This document shows positions 8,874 to 17,685 of a stretch of 64,000 nucleotides of DNA, piece after piece (within the stretch, counting starts at the first letter, position 1; the number at the start of each line of letters is the position of its first letter). Made by a program: the position numbers and the translations under genes. The stretch spans positions 9,192,501-9,256,500 of the forward strand of contig NZ_CP107799.1 of assembly GCF_041431135.1 (NCBI RefSeq). Reading direction: 5' to 3'. Under the pieces are notes generated by a model. That model ran no database searches, was not told the origin of the DNA, and was given only the letters and a program-made list of their open reading frames with translations. The stretch is from Streptomyces sp. NBC_00554. GTDB taxonomy: Bacteria > Actinomycetota > Actinomycetes > Streptomycetales > Streptomycetaceae.

Positions 8874-9017
8874 GTTCTCCCTGGCGGGCGGCGCCCCGGC
8901 GACATGGGCTGCGCGTGCTCTCCCGGGCTCCACCCCTACCCACATACCAAGAAGACCTCCGGCCCCACCCTCTCGATCCGACCACTCCCTCACCGACAAG
9001 ACAAAGGAGCGACAGAC

Positions 9018-9449
9018 ATGAGTGGACTGAGCGTGACCCAGGCTTCGGAAATCGTGGACGCGGCACTGAGCCACGCACGTGAGCTGGGCCTGCGTCCCCT
9101 GACGGTCACCGTGCTCGACCCGGGCGGTCACCCGAAGGTCGTCAAGCGCGCGGACGGTGCGGGCATCCTGCGCCCGCAGATCGCCCACGCCAAGGCATGG
9201 GGCTCCCTGGGTACCGGCCAGGGCGGCGCCGTCGGAGCCCGCCACGCCACCCGCGACCCGGCCTTCTTCGCGGCGCTGGCCTCGATCTCCGAGGGGCGGA
9301 TCGCCTCGTCCAAAGGCGGTGTGCTGATCCGGGACGAGCACGGCGAACTGCTCGGCGCGGTCGGTGTCAGTGGCGACCGGCCCGACAACGACGAGGCCGT
9401 CGCCGTCTTCGGCGTGGAGAAGGCCGGCCTGGTCGCCGACGCGGGCTGA
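9018..9449 (+). CDS. GlcG/HbpS-family protein
   Basis: 143-residue protein of the GlcG/HbpS (DUF336) family. It shows the typical N-terminal ALSHARELGLRPLTVTVLDPGGHP and the C-terminal IRDEHGELLGAVGVSGDRPDNDEAVA. In HbpS proteins this fold binds haem extracellularly; GlcG members sit in catabolic operons and are intracellular. There is no signal peptide here, which favours the catabolic type. The ATG at 9018 has AAGGAG 8 nt upstream. It is co-directional with the cupin gene, 144 nt after it. Confidence 0.9.
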   Translation: MSGLSVTQASEIVDAALSHARELGLRPLTVTVLDPGGHPKVVKRADGAGILRPQIAHAKAWGSLGTGQGGAVGARHATRDPAFFAALASISEGRIASSKGGVLIRDEHGELLGAVGVSGDRPDNDEAVAVFGVEKAGLVADAG

Positions 9450-9661
9450 CCGCTGCCCCTGGCCGGGCGCCCTGTATCCCGACGGCATCGAACTCGCCGT
9501 ACGAACCATGCCTTTCGGCAGTGAAGTGAAGTTCCAGCCGCCTCTTGCTCGGCCCACAGGGCACCACTGGCTTTCATGACCGGCACTTTCAGGAGAGGTG
9601 CCGCTGGTCGGGGCCCCGAATTCTTCGAATTCCGGACCAAGCCGTGCGGGAGTCCGCGAGC

Positions 9662-9703
9662 CGCGAGACCGGGACCTGAAGAGTCGCGAGATAGGGACCT
9701 GAA
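9662..9703 (+). repeat. Tandem 23-bp repeat before the binding-protein start
   Basis: Two adjacent units begin CGCGAG and share GGGACCTGAA (9662-9684 and 9685-9703 plus the start codon), differing at two internal bases. The second copy ends directly at the ATG at 9704. No strong Shine-Dalgarno other than the AGGGACC in the repeat is visible. Confidence 0.7.
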
Positions 9704-10762
9704 ATGAACAACCGAAGCAGCGTCGCTTCATCGAAAGTACTGTCCGGCACCGTGAGACGGCGCATGGGCGGGATCACGGCGGCGATCGCGCTGACGGCGG
9801 CCGCGGGTTGCGCGGGCAACACCAATCCCGGTGCGGGTGAACAGATCACCGTGTCGGTCTCGATAGCGGCGCCTGCGAATGCCCCGATCTTCCTTGCCGA
9901 CGAACTCGGCTATTTCGAGGACGAGGGCCTCGACGTCAAGGTGCAGATCATCGCGAACGCCAGCCTGCAGATCGCCACCGGCAAGGTGCAGTACGGCGCC
10001 GTCAACACTTCCACGGTGATCCAGGCGGCGGCGCAGGACACCAAACTGCAGCAGATCTGTGTGACCCAGGTGGACCCCTCCTACATCCTCGCGGTGAGCG
10101 ACGTGGCATGGGAGCGGAACAACATGAACGACTCCATGTCGCTCAAGGAGATGCTGGCGGCCCTGGAGGGCGAGAACATCACGGCGATCGGCGGCCGCAC
10201 TGTCAATCCCGGTGCGAAATTGCTGGAGAGCCTGCTGAAGAAGGAGGGCCTCCCCGCGGAGTCGATCGGCGTGCTCTCGCAGGCCAGCACCGCCGCGTCG
10301 ACAGCCGCGTTCCAGAAGGGCCAAGTGGGCCTGGTCTTCCAGCCGCAGCCGATCCCCGACCAGGTTCTCTCGGTGGCGCCCGGCCGCATCATCTACGACA
10401 CCGGGAGCTCCGATCTGTTCTCCGAACTGAACGGGGTCTCCTGGTCGGGAATCGGTTCCTCGACGACCTACGCGGCCGAGCATCCCGACATCAGCGAGAA
10501 GATCTGCAACGCCATCGGCAAGGCCAACAACTACCTGGACGAGAAGCCCGAAGAGGCCGCGAAGACCCTGCACAAGGACATGAACTCCTTCGACGAGAAA
10601 GTCCTCGCGGACAGCATGGAGACCTACAAGTGGGCCAAGGACGCGGCCATGAGCGAGGAGCAGTTCGCCAAGAGCGTCGAAGTCCTCGCCGAACTCGGCA
10701 TGTTCGAGCAGCCGTCCGCGGAAGTGCTCGACGGTGCCTACACGGCGGACTACCAGAAGTGA
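9704..10762 (+). CDS. ABC transporter substrate-binding lipoprotein, SsuA/TauA (NMT1-like) type
   Basis: 352-residue lipoprotein. The signal peptide ends in lipobox TAAAGC with Cys36. The mature domain has the family opening VSIAAPANAPIFLADELGYFEDEGLDV and a VQYGAVNTSTVIQAAA segment typical of nitrate/sulfonate/taurine-type binding proteins. It delivers a small organic solute to the ATPase and permease encoded by the next two genes. The ligand cannot be read from the sequence; the neighbours (cupin and GlcG/HbpS proteins) suggest a carboxylate or aromatic compound rather than taurine, which is inference. Confidence 0.9.
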   Translation: MNNRSSVASSKVLSGTVRRRMGGITAAIALTAAAGCAGNTNPGAGEQITVSVSIAAPANAPIFLADELGYFEDEGLDVKVQIIANASLQIATGKVQYGAVNTSTVIQAAAQDTKLQQICVTQVDPSYILAVSDVAWERNNMNDSMSLKEMLAALEGENITAIGGRTVNPGAKLLESLLKKEGLPAESIGVLSQASTAASTAAFQKGQVGLVFQPQPIPDQVLSVAPGRIIYDTGSSDLFSELNGVSWSGIGSSTTYAAEHPDISEKICNAIGKANNYLDEKPEEAAKTLHKDMNSFDEKVLADSMETYKWAKDAAMSEEQFAKSVEVLAELGMFEQPSAEVLDGAYTADYQK

Positions 10763-10825
10763 ACCGGTGCGGAACGTCCGCACAGTTTGTGCTGACGCCG
10801 GGACAGGGACGAGTCGGAGGAAATG

Positions 10826-11629
10826 ATGCAGGATCTCGGTACTGAGCGGCCGGCGGTGATCCTCGGAGATCTCACGCACCGGTTCGTGACTCCGGGTGGA
10901 GAGATGATGGACGTCCTCCAGGACGTGTCCGTCACGGTCCGCGAGAAAGAGTTCTTCACGGTCGTCGGACCCAGCGGATGCGGAAAGAGCACCCTGCTGA
11001 ACATCGCGTCCGGTCTGCTCCAGCCGACCGACGGGACCATACGGTGCCTCAAGGGCGACCGGGAGTTGCAGAAGCTGGAGATCGGATACATCACCCAGGA
11101 CTCCAATCTCTTCCCCTGGTTCACCGTGATCGAGAACATCATGATGCCGCTGGAGATCCGCAGGATTCCCAAACCGGAGCGGGTCGAGCGCGCCAGGGAA
11201 TGGATCAAGATCGTCGGCCTGGAAGGCTTCGAGAACCACTATCCGCGGCAGTTGTCCGGCGGTATGCAGAAACGCTGCTCCATCGCCCGCACCATGGTCT
11301 ACGAGCCCGAAGTGCTGCTCATGGACGAACCCTTCGGCGCGCTCGACGCGATCACGAAGCAGACGATGCAGAAGACCGTTCTGGACCTGTGGCAGCGCCG
11401 GCAGACCTCGGTCATCTTCATCACCCATGACCTGACCGAGGCGATCGCCCTCTCGGACCGCGTCGCCGTCATGACCGGCCGCCCCGGCCGGATCCGGCGG
11501 ACGGTGGACATTCCCCTCGCACGGCCCAGGGACGTCTACAACATCACGGATCAGACGGGCTTTCAGGAACTGCGGCAGGAGCTGTGGAGCCTGCTCGAAT
11601 CCGACATCGAGACCGATCTCAAGGGCTGA
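10826..11629 (+). CDS. ABC transporter ATPase, SsuB/TauB type
   Basis: 267-residue nucleotide-binding subunit with Walker A GPSGCGKST, the Q-loop in ITQDSNLFPW, the signature LSGGM, Walker B VLLMDEPFGALD and the H-loop IFITHDLTEA. It energises the importer formed with the binding protein before it and the permease after it. ATGs lie at 10823 and 10826. GGAGG ends 2 nt before the first and 5 nt before the second, so 10826 is favoured. The last codons (TDLKG-stop) are duplicated just downstream by a 24-bp tandem repeat. Confidence 0.93.
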   Translation: MQDLGTERPAVILGDLTHRFVTPGGEMMDVLQDVSVTVREKEFFTVVGPSGCGKSTLLNIASGLLQPTDGTIRCLKGDRELQKLEIGYITQDSNLFPWFTVIENIMMPLEIRRIPKPERVERAREWIKIVGLEGFENHYPRQLSGGMQKRCSIARTMVYEPEVLLMDEPFGALDAITKQTMQKTVLDLWQRRQTSVIFITHDLTEAIALSDRVAVMTGRPGRIRRTVDIPLARPRDVYNITDQTGFQELRQELWSLLESDIETDLKG

Positions 11630-11659
11630 GCAGAAACCGATCTCAAGCCCTGAGCAGAA
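11612..11659 (+). repeat. Adjacent 24-bp tandem duplication of the ATPase gene tail
   Basis: Units 11612-11635 and 11636-11659 match at 22 of 24 positions; the mismatches are GG versus CC near the middle. The first unit contains the last codons and TGA stop of the ATPase gene. The second repeats them as an untranslated spacer and supplies the AG-rich sequence (AGAAGGAGAG) before the permease start. Confidence 0.9.
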
Positions 11660-11669
11660 GGAGAGCACG

Positions 11670-12509
11670 ATGGCTGTCGTCGGCGATCACGAACCACTCA
11701 CCATGCGAGGGGGCCGGGTGGTCCGGCCGAAGAATTCCAAGGGGCGTCCTCGCGGACGTCACGGCACGAAGATCATGCTCGGGCAGTTCGGCATCGTGCT
11801 GCTGTTCCTGGGGGTCTGGCAGCTCCTCAGCGGCCGCGTGATCGACTACTTCCTCATCAGCAACCCGGTCGACGTCGTGGTCAAGCTGTACAACGTCCTC
11901 GGGGACAGTGCGATGCACGGCCACATCATGGCCACCGCCCAGGAGTTGGTGCTGGGGTGGGCGCTCGGCGCGTCCGCGGGTGCCGTGGTCGGCTGGGCAC
12001 TCGGCGCGGCCAAGACCGCCGGCGAGATCATGGAGCCGATCCTCAACGCGATCAACGGGATCCCCAAGGTTGCCCTCGCACCGATGATGTTGCTCTGGTT
12101 CGGTCTCGGCATGGGGTCGAAGATCGCGATCGCCAGCATGATCGTTTTCTTCCTCGTCTTCTTCAACGTCTACGCGGGCATGCGCAATGTGCCGAAACCG
12201 CTGGTCGAGGTGGCTCGCGCCATGGGCGCGTCGCGCATGTTCGTGGTGCGCAAGGTGGTTCTGCCCTCCGTCAGCGTTCCGCTGTTCGCCGGGCTGAAGG
12301 CCGGTGTGTCGTTCGCGATGATCGGCGTCATCGCCGGCGAGTTCATCTCGGCGGACAAGGGCCTCGGCTACTACTCCATGACCTCGACCCAGCAGTTCGA
12401 CCCGTCCGGACTGTTCGCCGCGCTGGTGATCATCGTGGCGATGGTGGTGTTCGGGAGTTCGCTGATCGGTGTCTTCGAGCGCCGGGCGCTGAAGTGGCAG
12501 CGCGACTGA
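11670..12509 (+). CDS. ABC transporter permease, SsuC/TauC type
   Basis: 279-residue permease with a basic N-terminus and about six membrane segments, carrying the EAA-type loop (PKPLVEVARAMGASRMFVVRKVVLPSVSVPLF). It is the membrane partner of the preceding ATPase. The ATG at 11670 has AAGGAGAG about 5 nt upstream, placed there by the tandem duplication of the upstream gene's tail. It completes a binding protein-ATPase-permease set. Confidence 0.93.
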   Translation: MAVVGDHEPLTMRGGRVVRPKNSKGRPRGRHGTKIMLGQFGIVLLFLGVWQLLSGRVIDYFLISNPVDVVVKLYNVLGDSAMHGHIMATAQELVLGWALGASAGAVVGWALGAAKTAGEIMEPILNAINGIPKVALAPMMLLWFGLGMGSKIAIASMIVFFLVFFNVYAGMRNVPKPLVEVARAMGASRMFVVRKVVLPSVSVPLFAGLKAGVSFAMIGVIAGEFISADKGLGYYSMTSTQQFDPSGLFAALVIIVAMVVFGSSLIGVFERRALKWQRD

Positions 12510-12644
12510 CCGGGTGACGCAGCCGAGGGAGCCCGGGGGCCGTGGAGCGGCCTGCCGGGCTCCGACAGGGCCCGTAGGGAAGAACACAGAGACACTGGGA
12601 GAGGGTCGTATGCCTTCCTGGGCGCCGAGTTGCGGGGGCGCGGA

Positions 12645-14093
12645 GTGAGCGGCGGCGGCATCGTCGTCAAGCAGACGACGGCCGTCAGCGTGGTCTACGT
12701 CGCCGCTGTCTTCCTCAACGTGATGGACACGACGATCGTCAATGTCGCTCTGCCGAGCGTCGGCCGCGCGTTCTCGGTCCCGTCCACCTCCGTCGACGCC
12801 GTCTCCATCTCCTACCTCGTCAGCCTCGCGGTGTTCATTCCGGCGTCCGGCTGGCTCGGTGACCGATTCGGCGGGAAGCGGATCCTGCTGACGGCCCTGG
12901 CGGTGTTCACGCTGGGGTCGGCGCTGTCCGGGCTCGCGACGAGCCTCGGCGAACTCATCGCCTTCAGGCTGCTCCAGGGAGCGGGGGGCGGCATGCTCGT
13001 TCCGGTCGGCATGGCCATGATGCTGCGCAGTTTTCCGCCGGGGGAGCGCGTGCGCGTCTTCGCCGTACTCAGCATGGCGAACGCCGTCGCCCCGACGATC
13101 GGTCCGTCGCTCGGTGGTCTGCTGGTGACGGAGTTGTCGTGGCGCTGGGTGTTCTTCGTCAATGTCCCGGTCGGCTGCGCCGCGCTCGTGTTCGGTGCGC
13201 TGTTCCTCCGCAACTCCGTCCAGGAGGAGCCGGGACGGTTCGACCTCCTGGGGTTCCTGCTCGCGGCGGCGGGTCTGGGCCTGGCGATGTACGGGCTGTC
13301 GCAGGGACCCGATCTGGGGTGGACCGCCCGGCCTGTTCTGGTCGGCCTCGTGGTCGGTGCGGCGCTGCTGGGAGTTCTGGTGGTCGTCGAGTTGCGTTCC
13401 CGCGCGCCGCTGATCGACATCCGTCTGTTCCAGGACCGGTTGTTCCGCTCGGGGAGCGTCGTCATGGCGCTGGAATCGGTCGCGTTCCTCGGTGTGATCT
13501 ACACGGTGTCGCTCTATCTGCAGGACGGGCGGGGACTCAGCCCGCTGGCCTCCGGCCTGAGCATCCTGCCGCAAGCCTTGGGCGTCATGACCGGTTCCCA
13601 GGTCGCCAGCCGGTTGCTGTACCGGCGGCTCGGACCGCGCCGGCACCTTGTCGTCGGCGTGCTCGGGTCGAGCCTGTCCATGGCCTTGCTGGCGGTGTTG
13701 AGCGTCCACGGCCCCCTGTGGCAGGTGTGGGTCACCCTCTACCTCGTGGGTTTCGGGGTGGGCCAGGTGTTCGTGGCGACCCAGGCGGCGTCGTTCGCGA
13801 CGGTCTCGGCCGCCGCGTCCGGACGGGCGGCGACGCTGTTCAACGCCGGCCGGAGGCTCGGCGGTGCGGTGGGTATCGCCGTGGCCACCACCGCCCTCGT
13901 TCTCGTGGGCGTGGACTCGCCCGCCGACGGGCAGCCGGCCGGCGACGGCGCCGCCTACCGGGTAGGTTTCCTCGTCGCCGCGGCGGTCAACCTGCTTGCC
14001 CTTCGGGCGGCTTGGGTGGTCCGCGACGCCGATGCGGCGAGCACCGTACCGGAGGCGCGTCCGCGGCGCCCACGCCGAGCCAGGTCGGGGTGA
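12645..14093 (+). CDS. MFS drug/metabolite exporter, DHA2 (EmrB/QacA) type
   Basis: About 482 residues with 14 predicted membrane segments. The DHA2 signature LNVMDTTIVNVALPSV is in the first helix, GWLGDRFGGKRILL is in loop 2-3, and the motif-C-like GPSLGGLLV follows. It exports small hydrophobic compounds by proton antiport. The GTG at 12645 is chosen with a GCGGA-containing upstream; a TTG at 12630 is possible. It follows the importer operon by 135 nt in the same direction, so it may remove a toxic intermediate of the imported compound or act independently. Confidence 0.85.
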   Translation: MSGGGIVVKQTTAVSVVYVAAVFLNVMDTTIVNVALPSVGRAFSVPSTSVDAVSISYLVSLAVFIPASGWLGDRFGGKRILLTALAVFTLGSALSGLATSLGELIAFRLLQGAGGGMLVPVGMAMMLRSFPPGERVRVFAVLSMANAVAPTIGPSLGGLLVTELSWRWVFFVNVPVGCAALVFGALFLRNSVQEEPGRFDLLGFLLAAAGLGLAMYGLSQGPDLGWTARPVLVGLVVGAALLGVLVVVELRSRAPLIDIRLFQDRLFRSGSVVMALESVAFLGVIYTVSLYLQDGRGLSPLASGLSILPQALGVMTGSQVASRLLYRRLGPRRHLVVGVLGSSLSMALLAVLSVHGPLWQVWVTLYLVGFGVGQVFVATQAASFATVSAAASGRAATLFNAGRRLGGAVGIAVATTALVLVGVDSPADGQPAGDGAAYRVGFLVAAAVNLLALRAAWVVRDADAASTVPEARPRRPRRARSG

Positions 14094-14144
14094 AGGACAG
14101 CCGGGACCACACGTGACCTCTGCCGCGCTGGTCAGGCAGCAGCC

Positions 14145-14162
14145 CAATTTCCTATGGGATTG
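14145..14162. promoter_or_regulatory. Imperfect dyad, candidate GntR operator 1
   Basis: CAATTTCCTATGGGATTG has CAAT/ATTG arms and an inner C-TA-G dyad. A near copy lies at 14320, 175 bp away. It is AT-rich against the GC-rich background, upstream of the ribose-type operon whose last gene is a GntR regulator. Confidence 0.5.
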
Positions 14163-14319
14163 TGACCGTTGAGCCTCGGTCCGCTCGCGCGGCAACCGTG
14201 CCGGGCTGCGCCGTCAAAAGTCTCTGGACGTGCCACGACAGGCCCTCGAAAGCCCTCAAGTCGCCTACTTTTGTCGGATGTCTTGACGCGGATCAGTGCC
14301 TGAAGGAGCATCTCAGCGC

Positions 14320-14337
14320 CAATATCCTATGGAATTC
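14320..14337. promoter_or_regulatory. Imperfect dyad, candidate GntR operator 2
   Basis: CAATATCCTATGGAATTC shares TCCTATGG and the AAT/ATT arms with the site at 14145. It ends 10 bp before the GTG of the binding protein, so a bound repressor would block the promoter or leader. Confidence 0.55.
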
Positions 14338-14347
14338 GGGTGGAGTT

Positions 14348-15448
14348 GTGACGCCATACCTCCGTATCGGGCCCCTCTTGTCCAGTGCTGTCGCCGCGGC
14401 GCTGCTCGCAGGTGCCTTGACGGGATGCACCCTGAAGAACTCCGGGGAACCGGCCGCCGGGAGCACGGCCACCGAGGCGGGCACAGGGAACGGGTCGGCC
14501 GAGCTGGCCGACGGATCCGCCGTCAAGGTCGCGCTCGTCCCCGGTGGCGCCCACCCGTACTTCCAGGTGTGGAAGACGACGGGAGCCACCGCGGAGAAGG
14601 AGTACGGGCTCGGGGACCTGACGTTCAACGAGACCGCCGAGTGGGACCAGCAGAAGCAGAACAACCTCCTGTCCACGCTCGCGGCACGCGGGTACAACGC
14701 GTTCGGCGTCTTCGGTGTCTCGCCGACCGACATCAACAGCACCTTCGCCGACCTCAAGTCCCAGGGTTTCGCGGTGGCTTCACTCGCCTCGTGCCCGGCC
14801 GGTGACGTGAACGAGGCGGACTTCTGTCTGTCCACGGACGTCGAGGTCGCGGCCTACAAGGCCACCCAGGCCACGATCGAGGCCATGGGCGGCAAAGGCG
14901 CACTGGTCCACCTGACCGGCAACAACGTCGACGCCAACACCCAACTCCGCATCAAGGGCGTGGAGAAGGCGGTGCAGGAGACCAAGGGCAAGGTCACACT
15001 CCTGCAGACGGTCACCGACATCGACAAGGACCTGCAGACCGCGCAGAAGGCGGTGTCCGACCTGCTGGCCGCCAAGGGCAACGAGATCCAGGGCATTGTC
15101 ACCACCGCGTACAACCCCGCGGTCGCCGCGGCCGGAGCGGTCCAGAGTTCGGGATCGAAGGCGAAGGTCGTGGCCATCGACGACGACGCCAAGATCATCG
15201 GTGCGATCAAGGACGGCTCCGTCAGCGCCACGGTCGTACAGAACCCGGTGGGGCAGGCGGACGTGGGCACTTGGGCGCTCGCGCTGCTGCAGAGCAAGCA
15301 GTGCGTGATGCGTGATCCGGGCGTGGTCGTCGACTCCGGATCCTTCGTGGTCACCAAGGCGAATGTCGCCGGCTACGACAAGGAGCGGCAGAGCAAGACC
15401 GCCGACCTCAAGAAGCAGTTCGCCGACGAGCTCCTCAACTGCGGCTGA
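14348..15448 (+). CDS. Sugar ABC transporter substrate-binding lipoprotein, RbsB type
   Basis: 366-residue periplasmic-binding-protein-like (ribose/galactose class) lipoprotein. The lipobox is GALTGC with Cys27, followed by a Ser/Ala/Gly linker. The fold begins KVALVPGGAHPYFQVWKTT and contains GYNAFGVFGVSPTDIN and the C-terminal hinge stretch VVAIDDDAKIIGAIKDGS. The GTG at 14348 gives a normal signal peptide; a longer frame to 14162 adds unlike sequence. It is the first gene of an operon with a dehydratase, two RbsC-type permeases and an RbsA-type ATPase. Confidence 0.9.
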   Translation: MTPYLRIGPLLSSAVAAALLAGALTGCTLKNSGEPAAGSTATEAGTGNGSAELADGSAVKVALVPGGAHPYFQVWKTTGATAEKEYGLGDLTFNETAEWDQQKQNNLLSTLAARGYNAFGVFGVSPTDINSTFADLKSQGFAVASLASCPAGDVNEADFCLSTDVEVAAYKATQATIEAMGGKGALVHLTGNNVDANTQLRIKGVEKAVQETKGKVTLLQTVTDIDKDLQTAQKAVSDLLAAKGNEIQGIVTTAYNPAVAAAGAVQSSGSKAKVVAIDDDAKIIGAIKDGSVSATVVQNPVGQADVGTWALALLQSKQCVMRDPGVVVDSGSFVVTKANVAGYDKERQSKTADLKKQFADELLNCG

Positions 15449-15526
15449 CCCGAACGTCGCCACTCAGCCGCTGTGCCAACACGGCCACCGACCACGGCCA
15501 TTGACCAGGGAGACCCGGACACCCCC

Positions 15527-16615
15527 ATGAGCATCATCACGACCGCCACGGCCAGGCTGGCCGACATCCCCGTGGAGCAGAACCGCACCGACGCGGTCCA
15601 GGCGTTCATCAAGCAGGAGACGATATTCGTCGACCTCGCCACCGACGACGGCCTGGCCGGCATGGGCTACAGCTACACCATCGGCACCGGCGGCTCCTCG
15701 GTCCTGGCGCTGCTGAACGACCATCTGCTCCCCGCCCTGCCCGGCCAGGACGCCCGTAACGTCGAGGCCCTGTGGCAGCGCCTGTTCGCCCGGACACGGG
15801 CGACCGCCGTCGGAGCCATCACCTCGCTGGCCCTCGCCGCGGTCGACACCGCCCTGTGGGACCTGCGATGCAAGCGGGCCGGCGAGCCCTTGTGGCGGCT
15901 TGCGGGCGGCCACCGCCAGGAGATACCGCTGTACGACACCGAAGGCGGCTGGCTGCATCTGAGCACCGAGGACCTGGTCAAGTCGGCCGTGGCGGCCCGC
16001 GACGCCGGGTGGGCCGGCGTCAAGATCAAGGTGGGCAAGCCGCACCCGGCGGAGGACGTCGAACGGCTGCGCGCGGTCCGCGAGGCCGTCGGGCCCGCGC
16101 TGCACATCATGACGGACGCCAACCAGTCCCAGACGCTGTCCTCCGCCGTGCGACTGGCCTCGGCGCTCGAACCCCATGGACCGTTCTGGTTCGAGGAACC
16201 GATGCCGGCCGACGACGTGAGCGGCCATGCGCGCCTCGCCCGTGCCACCAACGTACCGATCGCGGTGGGGGAGACCCTTTACTCGCTGGGGCAGTTCCGC
16301 CAGTACCTGGAGGCCGGAGCCGCCTCCGTGGTGCAGGTCGACGCGGCCCGCGTCGGCGGCATCACCCCCTGGCTGAAGGTCGCCCACCTGGCAGAGGCGT
16401 ACAACGTCATGGTCTGCCCGCACTTCCTGATGGAACTGCATGTGAGCCTCGCGGCGGCGGTGCCCAACGGCATGTACGTCGAGTACATCCCGCAGCTGAG
16501 GGCGATCACCCGCACCGAACTGACCGTGCGCGACGGCCGAGCGGTGGCGTCCGACGAACCGGGCATCGGCATCGACTGGGACCACGACGCGATCGACGAC
16601 CGGAGGGTGGCATGA
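15527..16615 (+). CDS. Enolase-superfamily (mandelate racemase subgroup) sugar-acid dehydratase
   Basis: 362-residue enzyme. It has an N-terminal capping domain, then the barrel with the KxK motif (GVKIKVGK). Metal ligands lie in TDANQS, WFEEP and VGETLYS, and there is a VQVDAARVGG...CPHF Asp/His pair. That set defines the mandelate racemase subgroup, which abstracts a proton alpha to a carboxylate and often dehydrates acid sugars. It sits between the binding protein and the permeases, and its stop overlaps the next start by 4 bp, so it should act on the imported ligand. The exact substrate (aldonate, aldarate or uronate) is not resolved. Confidence 0.88.
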   Translation: MSIITTATARLADIPVEQNRTDAVQAFIKQETIFVDLATDDGLAGMGYSYTIGTGGSSVLALLNDHLLPALPGQDARNVEALWQRLFARTRATAVGAITSLALAAVDTALWDLRCKRAGEPLWRLAGGHRQEIPLYDTEGGWLHLSTEDLVKSAVAARDAGWAGVKIKVGKPHPAEDVERLRAVREAVGPALHIMTDANQSQTLSSAVRLASALEPHGPFWFEEPMPADDVSGHARLARATNVPIAVGETLYSLGQFRQYLEAGAASVVQVDAARVGGITPWLKVAHLAEAYNVMVCPHFLMELHVSLAAAVPNGMYVEYIPQLRAITRTELTVRDGRAVASDEPGIGIDWDHDAIDDRRVA

Positions 16616-17685
16616 CCACGACCTCGTCACCCCCCGCGGACACCGACCGGCCACCGGTGTCACAGCGCCGGACTCCCCGGCGCCGCATCCTGGCCCCCCA
16701 GCAACTGGGCCTGCTCGGACTCGTCGTCGCGCTCGTCATCGTCTTCGGCTTGCTGCGCCCGGCCTTCTTCGACGCCAGGCTCGTCCTCTTCCCGCTGCTG
16801 CGCGACATCTCGACGCTGACCGTGGTGGCACTGGCCCAGATGGTCGTCCTGTCCGTGGGGCACATGAACCTGGCCGTGGGCCGCATGGCCGCGTTCGGCG
16901 CCCTGTTCGCCGGGTTCGGCTACGACCGGCTCGGACTGCCGCTGTCCGTGGGCCTGTTGGTCTGCCTGGTGGCGGGAGCCCTGATCGGTGCCCTGACCGG
17001 ATGGATCATCGCCCGTACCGGCGTGAGCTCCTTCGTCGTGACGCTCGCCATGGACTTCGCCCTCCTCGGGCTGGTGTCCCTGCTGTACTCCGCGCTCACC
17101 GACAACGCCGCCTTCACCAGCACACCGTCCGGGATGACGGAGCTTCGTCAGTACTCGCTCGCCGACATCTGCGTCGGTCCCGTCTGCGGTTCACCGGCGA
17201 TTCCGCAGCTGGCCCAGTTCACCGTGCTGGCCCTCGTCGGACTCGGCTTTCTCTACCGCTACACCCGTACCGGCAGGGAACTCCTGCTGACGGGCGCCAA
17301 TCCGGCCGCCGCGGAACTGTCGGGCATCCCCACCGCCCGCCGGGTCATCACGGCTCACATGCTGTCGGGCCTGCTGGCCGCGCTCGCCGGGTTCATGGCC
17401 GCCGTCAGCACGGGAACCTTCCGCGCCTCCATCGGGGACGACTTCATGCTGCCGTCGTTCCTCGGCGCAGTCCTCGGCGGCACCCTGCTCACCGGCGGCG
17501 TCGTCTCGGTCATCGGCGCTCTGCTGGGCACCTCGCTGGTCGGCGTCATCCGCAAGGGCCTCGACCTGCTCGGCGTGGGGTTGGAGAGCCTCAACATCTA
17601 CCTCGGCTGTGTGCTGCTGCTTGCCCTGTCCGCCGACCGGGTGCGCCACATCGTCAGCTACCGAAAGGTGGTGCGCTCGACATGA
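16612..17685 (+). CDS. ABC transporter permease, RbsC type (1)
   Basis: 357-residue hydrophobic permease of the BPD_transp_2 (ribose/xylose) family with 8-10 membrane segments. It has the conserved SVGHMNLAVGRMAAFGA segment after the second helix and a GANPAAAELSGIPTARRVITAHMLSGLLA coupling loop. Its start overlaps the dehydratase stop (ATGA) and its stop overlaps the next permease start (ATGA). It is likely to pair with the next gene as a heterodimeric channel. Confidence 0.92.
   Translation: MTTTSSPPADTDRPPVSQRRTPRRRILAPQQLGLLGLVVALVIVFGLLRPAFFDARLVLFPLLRDISTLTVVALAQMVVLSVGHMNLAVGRMAAFGALFAGFGYDRLGLPLSVGLLVCLVAGALIGALTGWIIARTGVSSFVVTLAMDFALLGLVSLLYSALTDNAAFTSTPSGMTELRQYSLADICVGPVCGSPAIPQLAQFTVLALVGLGFLYRYTRTGRELLLTGANPAAAELSGIPTARRVITAHMLSGLLAALAGFMAAVSTGTFRASIGDDFMLPSFLGAVLGGTLLTGGVVSVIGALLGTSLVGVIRKGLDLLGVGLESLNIYLGCVLLLALSADRVRHIVSYRKVVRST

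Noticed and set aside
11643-14195. 850-codon minus-strand frame opposite the permease and MFS genes
   Set aside because: His/Arg/Glu/Gln-rich antisense shadow of genes with clear membrane-protein motifs.
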